A stretch of DNA of 64,000 bases from contig NZ_LT727811.1 of NCBI RefSeq assembly GCF_900162665.1, forward strand, positions 376,063 to 440,062. Direction: 5' to 3'. This document shows, piece by piece, positions 8,699 to 17,353 of the stretch. This stretch comes from Oceanobacillus sojae. GTDB lineage: Bacteria > Bacillota > Bacilli > Bacillales > Amphibacillaceae. The notes beneath the pieces are model-generated. The model searched no databases. It was not told the DNA's origin and saw only the letters and a list, made by a program, of their open reading frames with translations. Position 1 is the stretch's first letter. Each line of letters starts with the position of its first letter. Position numbers and translations under genes: made by a program.

Positions 8699-10582
8699 CT
8701 ATTTCCTCATTTCCTGGTTCAAAATATATGCAAACGAAGTATAATCCGTATTCCTGGTCAATTTGTTCAGCAGATAACTATTCGTCGTCATTGCCAACAC
8801 TTCCTCATACACCCTGATCAAAATAGCTTCATTTCCAGCTTGATCTGGTGTAGCTAATAAGATAACAATATGAACATCCTGATAATCCCGTAACGGTTTA
8901 TCTAATAGAGCAACCTTCATAAAAATACCGGTTTGATGATGACTCACATGCGGGAAAGCTAATTTTCCGGTAACCGTTGATTTCATTTGTTCCCTTGCAA
9001 TAATACGCTCTGTAAATTCTTCATCAACTCCGCCTTCCCGGATTAACTCATCAGACAAAAACCGGATTATATCTTCGTAGTAATTGAATGAATCGACATG
9101 ATAAAAATCTTTCTCCTCTATAAAATCTACAAGGACGCTTTGATTAAACAGCTTTTTATTCTTCACATCTTTATAAACCAGGAATTGCTCGATTTTTAAT
9201 TTCAGCAATTGTGTATCCAGTATATTCTCGATATAGACTACCTTATTAAATAAACGGTTTGTCCAAACAGTAGAGACAATCAGATCAAATTGTTTGATAT
9301 CCTCTGTTTCGAGCACCTCTTCATTAAATACTTCAATGTCAATTTGATTACTGAAGATCTTCTGTAAATTTGTTGTTAACAGCTTCGATGCGCTTAAGCC
9401 CTGGTTTGTAATAATAGCAACTGATTTTATATCCCGGATTTTCTGTTCTAACTGCTCCAGATACACACTAAAATATAATGAAAGGAAGCCAAGCTCATTA
9501 ATAGGCACTTCCATATTGATTTCTTTTTTAATATTTTCAGCTAGAACACTCGATAGCTCATAAGCAAACGGAAAACGCTGCTGCACATCCTCCATTAAGT
9601 TGTTATTTACCTTCACTCCAAAAATCAAACGGTTGATTAAATGTTTAATGTGAAGCTGAATATCTTTACTAAACATCGATTCATCAATTTTAATCGTATA
9701 GTAATAATTGATGTCCTTAATTGTATTCTTTATAATACGCTCAAGCATTGAGTGCTCTTTTTCATTAATTATTTCATCTACAATGGAAGCTCTTCGCCCC
9801 AGAAGCTGCAGAACGATAACGAAAATTTCCTCGTTTGGCTTTTCTAAAGCATACTTATTTGTAATCACTCTTTTTAACGCTTCAAAGCTTGTAAAATCCT
9901 CTGATTCAAATACCTGCTGATCAATATCTAAATCCGCTTCAATAAAGTGCCCTTTTTCAAGCCTGTCCAGTGTTACTTGAACAGCTAATCTTAATCTGGT
10001 ATAGGAAGAATCATCTAATCTGTACTTCTTTTTCAAATCTAATAAATGCTGTTCAATTTGATCTGAAACCTGCAGCTCCTGATAACCGTTAGGAAACTGT
10101 TCAATAATTACTTTACGAATAGAGATTTCGTTGCCTTCCAGCCTTAATCCGACATTCTGTGTTCCTTTAATATCAACTGGATAAGCCTGCAGCTTTTCTT
10201 TTAATTCCGTCACAATATTATTGACAACACTTTTACTCAGGAACAGATCCTCAGCGATATCGTCAATGGTGCTCTTCTGATGATCTAATAAGTGATGAAA
10301 AACAGCATCAAGCCGATCCTTCAATTCATTTTCATAGCTGCTTATTTCCTGCCTTAAAACTGCCAGCCGATCAAAAAATTGTTTTTCATCACGGATAAGC
10401 ATCGAGAGAATATGATGATCCTTCATAATTTGAAAAGTGCCTTCAAAATAATCATTAACCTGCGCTATATAATTGGACAACGTCCGTTGAGATATATTCA
10501 TTAGATGGGAAAGTTTTTCAGCTGAAATATGATCCGATATAAGCACTTCTACAATTTTCAAATGCTTTTTATTAAGCTCCAT
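8699..10582 (-). CDS. gutR: PRD-containing PTS-regulated activator (GutR/MtlR type)
   Basis: A 627-residue DNA-binding activator. Order: N-terminal helix-turn-helix (ISAEKLSHLMNISQRTLSNY, about 16-35); second HTH (about 105-125); PRD1 (about 190-280); PRD2 (about 310-400); EIIB-like domain (about 405-495); EIIA-like domain (about 510-627) with AFPHVSHH. Several usual PTS phospho-sites look replaced. PRD1 reads LAVQVTLDRL where a His is typical. The late PRD2 motif reads LSLYFSVYLEQL where LALHF is typical. The EIIB-like loop reads TNQGLSAS with no Cys. Length and position match L. casei GutR. It probably activates the gut promoter in response to sorbitol-PTS phosphorylation state, through fewer sites than usual. 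Confidence 0.87.
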   Translation of the reverse strand: MELNKKHLKIVEVLISDHISAEKLSHLMNISQRTLSNYIAQVNDYFEGTFQIMKDHHILSMLIRDEKQFFDRLAVLRQEISSYENELKDRLDAVFHHLLDHQKSTIDDIAEDLFLSKSVVNNIVTELKEKLQAYPVDIKGTQNVGLRLEGNEISIRKVIIEQFPNGYQELQVSDQIEQHLLDLKKKYRLDDSSYTRLRLAVQVTLDRLEKGHFIEADLDIDQQVFESEDFTSFEALKRVITNKYALEKPNEEIFVIVLQLLGRRASIVDEIINEKEHSMLERIIKNTIKDINYYYTIKIDESMFSKDIQLHIKHLINRLIFGVKVNNNLMEDVQQRFPFAYELSSVLAENIKKEINMEVPINELGFLSLYFSVYLEQLEQKIRDIKSVAIITNQGLSASKLLTTNLQKIFSNQIDIEVFNEEVLETEDIKQFDLIVSTVWTNRLFNKVVYIENILDTQLLKLKIEQFLVYKDVKNKKLFNQSVLVDFIEEKDFYHVDSFNYYEDIIRFLSDELIREGGVDEEFTERIIAREQMKSTVTGKLAFPHVSHHQTGIFMKVALLDKPLRDYQDVHIVILLATPDQAGNEAILIRVYEEVLAMTTNSYLLNKLTRNTDYTSFAYILNQEMRK

Positions 10583-10609
10583 AACCTCTCCCCTATTCTA
10601 ATTTGGGGA

Positions 10610-11407
10610 TTAACCTCTTGATTTACCCCCAGAGATATTGATTGTTGTTCCAGTAATATAGCTTGACTTCTCAGAACCTAAGTAGCATACCAAATCAGCA
10701 ACTTCTGTTAATTGACCCACACGGCGGATTGGAATGGACTTAGAATAATCTCCATTTAATTGATCTACTGTTGTATTTCTTGTGTAAGCGAGTGCTTCTT
10801 CATATTGCTGCGTCCTTAATCCTGTTTCTTCCAGGATTCCTGGTGCAATTGCGACAACACGGATATTATGCTTTCCTAATTCCTTTGCCCAGCTTCTTGT
10901 AAAGCCGATTAATGCCGCTTTCGTTGCTGAATAGATACTTTGTCCTTCAGATCCTTCTTGTCCAGCTTCACTGGCGATGTTGATGATAACACCTTTTTGC
11001 GCCTGAATAAAATAACGGGATACTTCCTGACTGAAAAGAACAGGCCCTTTCAAGTTAACACCAAGCATGAGATCGAGATCCTTCATATTAATTTCATACT
11101 CAGGCTTCTCCCCTTTTGCGTCTACTAATAGTCTTGGTAAGTTAATACCAGCATTATTCACTAATACATCAATTTTAGACTGTTCTTCCAAAATGGAAGC
11201 GACCGTACCGCGAACTGCTTCTTCATCCGCCACATTTGTTTCTTTAAAATGGTAGCGTGGATGATCCATCGGATTGTCACGTAAATCCGTGTTATATACG
11301 ATAGCGTCATTATCCAGGAATGATTGAACAATTTGTCTCCCGATGCCAGATGACCCGCCTGTTACAATGACTACTTTATTCTCTATATCTAAACAATTAT
11401 TTGCCAT
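10610..11407 (-). CDS. gutF: Sorbitol-6-phosphate 2-dehydrogenase (SDR family)
   Basis: A 265-residue short-chain dehydrogenase that oxidises sorbitol-6-phosphate to fructose-6-phosphate with NAD. Rossmann motif VTGGSSGIGRQI (about residue 13), NNAGIN (about 90), catalytic Ser, then YSATK (about 160), and a C-terminal GTTINISGG. The frame extends upstream to 11434, but AGAGGAGG precedes the ATG at 11407. First gene of the gut operon. The substrate is assigned from operon context and the SDR type used by Gram-positive gut operons. Confidence 0.9.
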   Translation of the reverse strand: MANNCLDIENKVVIVTGGSSGIGRQIVQSFLDNDAIVYNTDLRDNPMDHPRYHFKETNVADEEAVRGTVASILEEQSKIDVLVNNAGINLPRLLVDAKGEKPEYEINMKDLDLMLGVNLKGPVLFSQEVSRYFIQAQKGVIINIASEAGQEGSEGQSIYSATKAALIGFTRSWAKELGKHNIRVVAIAPGILEETGLRTQQYEEALAYTRNTTVDQLNGDYSKSIPIRRVGQLTEVADLVCYLGSEKSSYITGTTINISGGKSRG

Positions 11408-11437
11408 TATGATGCCTCCTCTTGTTCTTCTCACTTC

Positions 11438-11466
11438 ATTATATTGCTAACCGTTTTCAAAATTAA
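11438..11466 (-). promoter_or_regulatory. gut operon promoter with embedded cre-like site
   Basis: Minus strand: perfect -10 TATAAT (11438-11443), 17-base spacer, weak -35 TTAATT (11461-11466). A weak -35 suits an activator-dependent promoter. The spacer (11444-11460) reads TTGAAAACGGTTAGCAA, a partial dyad close to the CcpA cre consensus. CcpA binding there would block RNA polymerase. Confidence 0.5.
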
Positions 11467-11582
11467 TTTGTTGTTTTGTGCAGATTAAGGAAAAAGGGAA
11501 AATAATTATATGAAGAATGGAGAAACTACAAGCTGATGTTTTATTTAATACTGCAGGAATAAAAATAAGAGGAGGTGACAGA

Positions 11583-12020
11583 ATGGATAAAGCAAAAATA
11601 TCAGAAGAAATTCAAAAGATCTTAGATGTTTCAAAGGTTGGTGTTCTTTCCACTTCACATAATAACGTGCCCAATAGCCGTTATATGATTTTTTACCATG
11701 ATGAAGCAGTACTATACACCAAAACGGATGACGATTCTCCGAAAGTAGAGGAAGTAGAAAGTAATCCGCAAGCGCATATTTTACTGGGATACGAAGAAAC
11801 AAAAAATAAAAGCTTTGTGGAAATCAGGGCAAAGGTAGAGGTTGTCGATGATCAGAAAATCATTGACTGGTTATGGGAAACGCAGGATAAGACCTACTTC
11901 AACTCAAAAAATGATCCGGATTTAACTGTTCTCAAACTGACTCCAGTGCAAATTAAAATCATGAATAGCGATAACCTTGATTCGCCTGTAACAATTAAAA
12001 TGGAGAATATTTTAGAATAA
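11583..12020 (+). CDS. Pyridoxamine-5'-phosphate-oxidase-fold flavin protein (general stress protein 26-like)
   Basis: A 145-residue protein of the split-barrel flavin-binding family. It has VGVLSTSHNNVPNSRYMIFY near the N-terminus, TKTDDDSPKVEEVESNPQAH, and a closing VQIKIMNSDN. It resembles Bacillus YdaG-type general stress proteins; real pyridoxamine phosphate oxidase activity is not implied. An upstream in-frame ATG (11517) is ignored because AGAGGAGGTGA lies just before 11583. Monocistronic, with its own terminator. Confidence 0.8.
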   Translation: MDKAKISEEIQKILDVSKVGVLSTSHNNVPNSRYMIFYHDEAVLYTKTDDDSPKVEEVESNPQAHILLGYEETKNKSFVEIRAKVEVVDDQKIIDWLWETQDKTYFNSKNDPDLTVLKLTPVQIKIMNSDNLDSPVTIKMENILE

Positions 12021-12026
12021 GACAGC

Positions 12027-12078
12027 AAAAATCCGGACAGTCCCCGTTCTCAATCAAAGCAGGGTTGTCCGGATTTTT
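12027..12078 (+). terminator. Intrinsic terminator
   Basis: Stem AAAAATCCGGAC (12027-12038) with GTCCGGATTTTT (12066-12077), extended by partial pairing inward, followed by T residues. It ends the stress-protein gene and may also serve the convergent gene at 12101. Confidence 0.85.
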
Positions 12079-12100
12079 TTACAGCTTTCATGGTTGAAAA

Positions 12101-12433
12101 TTAACTTAACACACCTTCAGCTGTATCATTTTTTACAATCAGAAATACTTTTCCTTCGTCCATATCTTCTTCATATTCATGCGCATCCGCATCAGATACT
12201 CCCAGTTCCCGCAATTTTTCTCTTAATTCATCGCCTGGTTTTTCAAAGTTCTGTCCAATGTCTTTCTTATTATAATCAATACCTGAAGCTTCCGTGTTCT
12301 TCACAATACGCGCGGTCCGGTCATCGTCATGCGAGAGGATAAAAATATCATTTGAACTGATATTTTTATCTTTCAATAGATTAACATCTTTTTCTAACAT
12401 TTCATCGTTTGTATAAGATTTTACAAAAGTCAT
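12101..12433 (-). CDS. YflT-domain general stress protein (GSP17M-like)
   Basis: A 110-residue soluble protein with the YflT (heat-induced stress protein) domain. It has an N-terminal FVKSYTNDEMLEKDVNLL, IFILSHDDDRTARI, the GVSDADAHEYEEDMDEGK segment and a hydrophobic VFLIVKND strand. Function is unknown; Bacillus relatives belong to the general stress regulon. AAGGAGG lies 8 bases before the ATG, and a sigma-B-type promoter is visible upstream. Confidence 0.85.
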   Translation of the reverse strand: MTFVKSYTNDEMLEKDVNLLKDKNISSNDIFILSHDDDRTARIVKNTEASGIDYNKKDIGQNFEKPGDELREKLRELGVSDADAHEYEEDMDEGKVFLIVKNDTAEGVLS

Positions 12434-12469
12434 CTCTTATTACCTCCTTAAAAATGTTACATTTATTGT

Positions 12470-12494
12470 TTTCCCGGTTCACATAAAATAAAAC
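12470..12494 (-). promoter_or_regulatory. Candidate sigma-B promoter
   Basis: Minus strand GTTTTA (12489-12494), 13-base spacer, GGGAAA (12470-12475). This fits the Bacillus sigma-B pattern GTTTwA-N12-14-GGGwAw, and it sits 37 bases before the start of a gene in a family usually under sigma-B control. Confidence 0.65.
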
Positions 12495-12537
12495 TTCTTT
12501 TAATGAAATAATACGGGCAAGAATTAACTTATATACC

Positions 12538-12552
12538 ACTTTTTGAACACGC
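12538..12552. repeat. Solitary end of a terminal-inverted-repeat element
   Basis: The 15-mer ACTTTTTGAACACGC matches the outer end of the elements at 59810-59952 and 61841-62122 (minus-strand reading GCGTGTTCAAAAAGT). No partner end is visible nearby, so it may be a remnant or a chance match. Confidence 0.45.
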
Positions 12553-12620
12553 CATATATATAACTAAAAAACGGTTTCCTTCCAGGACCTTTCCGGGTAA
12601 ATCAGGACAAAATGTTAAAG

Positions 12621-13463
12621 CTAAATAATATCCAGCGGCATCTTTCTTTTTGGTGCAGGAAATTCTTTTTCAATCAGCTGCAGCTCCTCTTCAGAAAGCT
12701 TGATCGATTGAGCATTTATATTTTCCTGAATATGATTTTTATTACTGGATTGCGGGATAGCCAGTACATCATGATGCCGGATTGTCCAGGCTAGCATAAC
12801 CTGAAATATCGTTGCATTATGCTCTTCAGCAATTTTTTGAAGTACTTTATTACCTGCGATGTTATCTCCTCTTGTATCTCCCTGAGCAATAGGAGAATAA
12901 GCAATGGCCGGCAGTGATTTGCCTCTCTGCATTGGCAGTAAATCATATTCAATACCTCTGCTGGCTATATTATATAATATTTGATTTGCAGTGCAGTTCT
13001 CTCCGCCTTTCAGTTCCCACATTTCTTCCATATCTGCCGTATCAAAATTAGAAACACCCCAATTTCGAATCCTGCCGTCCTTCACATACTTTTCCAGTGA
13101 TTCAATGGTTTCTTCCATCGGTGTACTGCTTTTCCAGTGCAGCAGATATAAGTCCAAATAATCTGTCCCCAGCCGTTCCAGAGAATTTTCAAGTGAACGT
13201 TCCAGCTCCGGCTCCTGTGCATGAAATGGATAGAACTTGGAGATCAGGTAAATATCTTCCCTTTTTATATCCTGGATAGCCTCCCCGATGAGGTTTTCTG
13301 AATTGCCTTCTCCATACATTTCAGCAGTATCGATTACTTCAATGCCCTTTTCCAGCCCGTACCTCAGAGCTTCTATTTCCTTCTTTCGTGTTGAAGGGTT
13401 ATCCCCCATATGCCAGGTTCCCATACCAATCGGGAATAGATTTTTCCCGCCTAATTGAACCAT
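12621..13463 (-). CDS. Aldo/keto reductase
   Basis: A 280-residue NADPH-dependent TIM-barrel oxidoreductase. Diagnostic residues: IDTAEMYGEGNSE (catalytic Asp and Tyr, about 45-57), LISKFYP (Lys), YLDLYLLHW (His, about 105), WGVSNFDTADME (about 135) and the cofactor-binding AIPQSSNKNHIQEN near the C-terminus. The family reduces sugar and lipid aldehydes or ketones; the substrate cannot be assigned. It is a single-gene unit with AGAGGTG upstream of its ATG. Confidence 0.88.
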   Translation of the reverse strand: MVQLGGKNLFPIGMGTWHMGDNPSTRKKEIEALRYGLEKGIEVIDTAEMYGEGNSENLIGEAIQDIKREDIYLISKFYPFHAQEPELERSLENSLERLGTDYLDLYLLHWKSSTPMEETIESLEKYVKDGRIRNWGVSNFDTADMEEMWELKGGENCTANQILYNIASRGIEYDLLPMQRGKSLPAIAYSPIAQGDTRGDNIAGNKVLQKIAEEHNATIFQVMLAWTIRHHDVLAIPQSSNKNHIQENINAQSIKLSEEELQLIEKEFPAPKRKMPLDII

Positions 13464-13886
13464 TCTGCAGCACCTCTTTCAAATTTCGTTTATTTTTTAC
13501 TATTCCCTTGAGAGAATGTAGATAAACGATTAGCTTGGGCTGACCGTTTCTAACTGTCTGTTTGATATTCACTTCATTCTTCTGATATCAAAATGGAATT
13601 GCCGCTCTATTTTTTTATCTCATCATTATTCACTTAAAAATCACCAATTATCTTCTTATAAATTTACAGTATATCCCTTAATTCATCTCTTCAAATGCTA
13701 TTTCGGACTCCCAGTCTAAATTTCTATCAAGAACACTACCAATATAAAAATATTTCAGATACTATAAGTTTAAACTCCTGTTAAATAGTTTGTAACGCTT
13801 CCTATACAAACGTTCACTCAAAATGTAAGCCCTTCAGCGCAGGGCAATATCTCCTAAGAATGAAGCAGAAAGGTGGTCATCGTATA
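13464..13886. other. Intergenic region upstream of the LevR-type activator
   Basis: AT-rich stretch of 423 bases between divergent genes. I see a short hairpin GCCCT/AGGGC (13829-13845) and weak promoter-like hexamers but no convincing operator, small gene or RNA. Confidence 0.5.
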
Positions 13887-16712
13887 ATGCGCAGAATAGA
13901 TAGAGTGGCTAGAGAGCTTAAAAGAATGTCAAAAAGTATATCCAAAAGTGAATTAATAGAAGGTTCCGTTTCAGGATTCACAGCAAAAGAGCTTAGTGAA
14001 AGCTTACAAATTGCCAGAAACTCTGTCAGTGAAGATTTAAATGAACTGGTGAAAGAAGGACGGGCAATCAAAATAAAGAGCCGCCCTGTATACTTTTTTG
14101 ACCTGCAAATATTAGAGTATCGATCCGGGCAGAAAATAGAGATTCCATCTGATCAGCATTTGAAAATAAAGGACTACTTTAAGTCATCAGAAAACCAGGA
14201 AGATACAGCGAAATATTATCCGGGGGATAATAGTAACCATATTTTCAATGAAATTATCGGCAGCAATGAAAGTATGGAGAAAGTCATTGCCAAGCTCAAG
14301 GCGGCTATGCTCTATCCGCCATTTGGCTTAAATGTATTGCTTACCGGTGAAGCTGGTGTGGGGAAAAACAAAGTTGCAGAAACCGTTCATAAATATATGG
14401 AAAGCCATCAGCAGCAATCCATCCCTTTTATCTATTTTAATTGTTCAGAGTACCATAGCAATCCAGAGCTGCTTACCTCTCATTTATTTGGCCACGTAAA
14501 AGGGGCTTTTACCGGAGCTGAGACTGATAAAGCAGGATTGATCGAAAAAGCAAATAATGGATTCCTTTTTCTGGATGAAGTACATCGTTTAACAGCAGAA
14601 GGACAGGAAAAATTATTTACCGTTTTAGATCGCAGAAGCTATTCACGTATGGGCGAATCACTCTATCATCCAGTAAATGTACGAATTATCTGCGCAACAA
14701 CAGAAAATGTTCAATCTGCTCTGCTGCAGACCTTCTTGCGCAGAATCCAGGTTGTTGCACAGATTCCTTCTCTTGCTGAACGCACAGAAAAAGAAAGATT
14801 AGAATTAGCACTGTCCTTCTTCCAGCAGGAAAGCAATCAGATAAAAAAATCATTGAAGGTTTCTGAAGAAATCTTACAATTTATTGCCAATCAGAATTAC
14901 CCGGGGAATGTCGGTCAGATGAAAAGTGATATTCAATTAATTTGTGCAGAAGGGTACCTGCACAGTATGACCAGAAATTTAAAAACCATTACTATCGATT
15001 ATAATTTAATAGAAGATAAAAACGTTCTCCCTGTACCCGCAGAACCTGACGAGCAGCGGGAGGAAGTCTTTTTTATCCCGGGGGACCCTTCTATTCCGGC
15101 AGATTTGTTATTACAGCTGCCGAAATCAAGCAAGCAATTAGATCCTTTCTACTCCCTGCTGCTTAAGGAATATGAAGAATTATCAGGCAGTAACCTGTCT
15201 CATCAGGAAATTTTAGCGTTTTTACGAGAGAAAATTCAATCTCATTTTGACTATACGTTTCAGCAGAAAAATGTAGTCAGAATCATTCAGGATAACAATC
15301 CGGTGTACCATAAAATAGATAATGTTGTCTCACATATCGAAAAGTCATTGCAGCTGCCTTTTACAAAGCTAAAGAAAAATATCTTAATCAATCATATTTA
15401 TTCTCTTATTTCTATCGTAAGAAATACACCAGCAGACAGCTTGTTCTTATTTGATAAAGGACTCGTCATTAATAGGCTCGATTATTTTGAGGAAGTAAAA
15501 AATATTTGTACACATATAGAGGAAACCTTTCAAATAAATTGTCCGCCGGTGGAATTATCATTTATGTCTTTATTCTTACAAAGATTATTACATGAAGATA
15601 ATACAACTGAAAAAAAATATGATAATGACGTTGTTATTATCGCTCATGGTGAATCCACAGCCTCCAGTCTAGCTGGTTATACGAATAAACTGTTCCAGAA
15701 AAATGTTATCCAGGCGATTGATATTCCTTTTGAACAGCCGGTAAATGAAACATTGAATCTTCTTAAGCAATTAGTGGATAAACAAAATATAAAAAAACTG
15801 GTGCTTCTCGTTGACGTTGGTTCACCAATGTATTTTGGAAATATTATATCTAAAGAATTTCAAATCGATGTATTGATGATTAAAGACATTAACCTGCTGT
15901 CCATCATTGAGCTGATGAATGTCATCATGTACGAATCCACTGATTTTAATTATTTGCTCTCAGCCATGCACGACAGGGATTTAAAAGTTGTTCTCTATCA
16001 GAAGGAACTGTCCTACGATAGTCAGGTCATTATCATAACCTGTGCCACAGGCATCGGAGCAGCAATAAAAATTAAAAATTTATTACAGGATACCTTTGGA
16101 GATTATTTACCTTCCAATCTGCGGTTGCTGACCTTAAGCTACGAGGAAACAAAGAGTGTTGATAAGCTATCCGGTTATTTGGAAGAACATGAGTATCCTT
16201 TGGCAATGATTGGCACCTTTGAAACAGATCTTCTCGACGTGCCTTTTATTCCATTAGACATCCTTTTTTCCGAAAAAGGAATCGAGAATTTAATGGTTGT
16301 ACTCGGATATAATATGGATAGCAAGTCGAGCAAAGTTATTCAGGAAGAAATTTCATCTAAGTATATCCAAAATGTGTCCTTAGAGGCTATTGCTAATTAC
16401 ATCCATGTTCTCAATCCTCAAAAGCTGTTGATAGAGATGAAATCAGTGTATGAACACATTTGCAGGCAATTGGATATACAGCCTTCAATGCTTATTATGC
16501 TGCGTTTCTTAATTCATTGCTGCTGTACAGTAGAAAGGCTTGTTGCAGATGATGGTGCCGTTCTTAAAGCAAAAAACGTTGATCCGGATTCTTTGGATAA
16601 ACAAAAAGAAATAAGTGTCATTAAACTGTCACTCCGTCAAATTGAACTGTCATATGATATAAAATTTCCTGCTATTGAAATAAAATATATCTATGAAGTT
16701 TTATTTTATTAA
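13887..16712 (+). CDS. LevR-family sigma-54-dependent PTS-regulated activator
   Basis: A 941-residue bacterial enhancer-binding protein. Order: N-terminal winged helix (FTAKELSESLQIARNSVSED, about 30-50); AAA+ domain (about 115-350) with Walker A GEAGVGKNK, the sigma-54 contact GAFTGA in GHVKGAFTGAETDKAG, and Walker B GFLFLDEVHRL; PRD1 (about 450-560); EIIA-Man-like domain with IIAHGESTASS (about 590); EIIB-like domain with IITCATGIGAAIK (about 710, Cys present); C-terminal PRD2 containing FLIHCCCTVERL. The start behind AAGGTGG is preferred to the ATG at 13860. It almost certainly activates the -24/-12 promoter at 16784 and is controlled by phosphorylation from HPr and its own PTS. Confidence 0.92.
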   Translation: MRRIDRVARELKRMSKSISKSELIEGSVSGFTAKELSESLQIARNSVSEDLNELVKEGRAIKIKSRPVYFFDLQILEYRSGQKIEIPSDQHLKIKDYFKSSENQEDTAKYYPGDNSNHIFNEIIGSNESMEKVIAKLKAAMLYPPFGLNVLLTGEAGVGKNKVAETVHKYMESHQQQSIPFIYFNCSEYHSNPELLTSHLFGHVKGAFTGAETDKAGLIEKANNGFLFLDEVHRLTAEGQEKLFTVLDRRSYSRMGESLYHPVNVRIICATTENVQSALLQTFLRRIQVVAQIPSLAERTEKERLELALSFFQQESNQIKKSLKVSEEILQFIANQNYPGNVGQMKSDIQLICAEGYLHSMTRNLKTITIDYNLIEDKNVLPVPAEPDEQREEVFFIPGDPSIPADLLLQLPKSSKQLDPFYSLLLKEYEELSGSNLSHQEILAFLREKIQSHFDYTFQQKNVVRIIQDNNPVYHKIDNVVSHIEKSLQLPFTKLKKNILINHIYSLISIVRNTPADSLFLFDKGLVINRLDYFEEVKNICTHIEETFQINCPPVELSFMSLFLQRLLHEDNTTEKKYDNDVVIIAHGESTASSLAGYTNKLFQKNVIQAIDIPFEQPVNETLNLLKQLVDKQNIKKLVLLVDVGSPMYFGNIISKEFQIDVLMIKDINLLSIIELMNVIMYESTDFNYLLSAMHDRDLKVVLYQKELSYDSQVIIITCATGIGAAIKIKNLLQDTFGDYLPSNLRLLTLSYEETKSVDKLSGYLEEHEYPLAMIGTFETDLLDVPFIPLDILFSEKGIENLMVVLGYNMDSKSSKVIQEEISSKYIQNVSLEAIANYIHVLNPQKLLIEMKSVYEHICRQLDIQPSMLIMLRFLIHCCCTVERLVADDGAVLKAKNVDPDSLDKQKEISVIKLSLRQIELSYDIKFPAIEIKYIYEVLFY

Positions 16713-16727
16713 CTCTATAAAATCTAT

Positions 16728-16757
16728 GCTGCCAGCTGTTATCTGGCAGTTTTTTTA
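16728..16757 (+). terminator. Terminator after the LevR-type gene
   Basis: Stem CTGCCAG/CTGGCAG with a seven-base loop, followed by seven T residues. It isolates the activator gene from the PTS operon. Confidence 0.85.
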
Positions 16758-16783
16758 TGGAATTTTAAAAACACGACAGATTA

Positions 16784-16801
16784 TTGGCATGCTTTTTGCT
16801 A
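16784..16801 (+). promoter_or_regulatory. Sigma-54 (-24/-12) promoter
   Basis: TTGGCATG, four bases, TTGCTA. GG (16786-16787) and GC (16798-16799) are separated by exactly ten bases, as the sigma-54 consensus requires. It lies 26 bases before the EIIA gene and directly after a LevR-type activator gene. Confidence 0.92.
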
Positions 16802-16826
16802 TTAAATTGGCAAGGAGGTGAAATGA

Positions 16827-17240
16827 ATGACAGAAAGACCAAAGATATATGAGATTTTACTATTAACACATGGCGGCTGGGGAATGACCCTGAAGGAAAA
16901 ACTGACCATGATTATCGGAGAAATACATGGTGTCAGCGAAATAGCTTTAGAACCATCTGATACTACAGAAACATTTCTTCAAAAAGTAAAAGAAAGGGTA
17001 ACAAAAATGCCTGCTGATTCACTTATTCTTACTGATATTGCCGGAGGAACCACCTCTAATATCGCATTAACATTCAGTAAGGACTATCAAATAAACATTT
17101 TATCCGGATTGAACTCCATGATGTTAATGGAAGCTATCATGCGGCAAAATCAGCCCTTTACAGCAGATAGTGTTACGCAGATAAGAGAAGCTGCTTTATT
17201 AAGCTGTCAGCACCTGCAGCTGCCAGACATTAAAAAGTAA
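16827..17240 (+). CDS. PTS mannose-family EIIA
   Basis: A 137-residue EIIA of the mannose/fructose/sorbose family. The phospho-acceptor His lies in ILLLTHGGWG (about residue 16). The family DxxGGTT loop is ILTDIAGGTTSNIAL, and LSGLNSMMLMEA follows. AAGGAGG precedes the ATG by 8 bases. First gene of the sigma-54 operon. It is a stand-alone EIIA, unlike the fused EIIAB at 36584. Confidence 0.92.
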   Translation: MTERPKIYEILLLTHGGWGMTLKEKLTMIIGEIHGVSEIALEPSDTTETFLQKVKERVTKMPADSLILTDIAGGTTSNIALTFSKDYQINILSGLNSMMLMEAIMRQNQPFTADSVTQIREAALLSCQHLQLPDIKK

Positions 17241-17263
17241 AAGAAATAATGTTTACCATTAAT

Positions 17264-17277
17264 TGTAATCGCTTACT
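17264..17277 (+). promoter_or_regulatory. Candidate cre (CcpA) site between EIIA and EIIB genes
   Basis: TGTAATCGCTTACT matches the cre consensus TGWAANCGNTNWCA at 13 of 14 positions. Inside a transcribed gap of 113 bases it could act as a CcpA roadblock cutting expression of EIIB-EIIC-EIID and the hydrolase. Confidence 0.5.
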
Positions 17278-17353
17278 TAAATACAAGAAAATGATACTTT
17301 TTTTAATTGCTTAGTATTGCCAATCACAAAATAGACTTTAGGGGGAAATAAAA

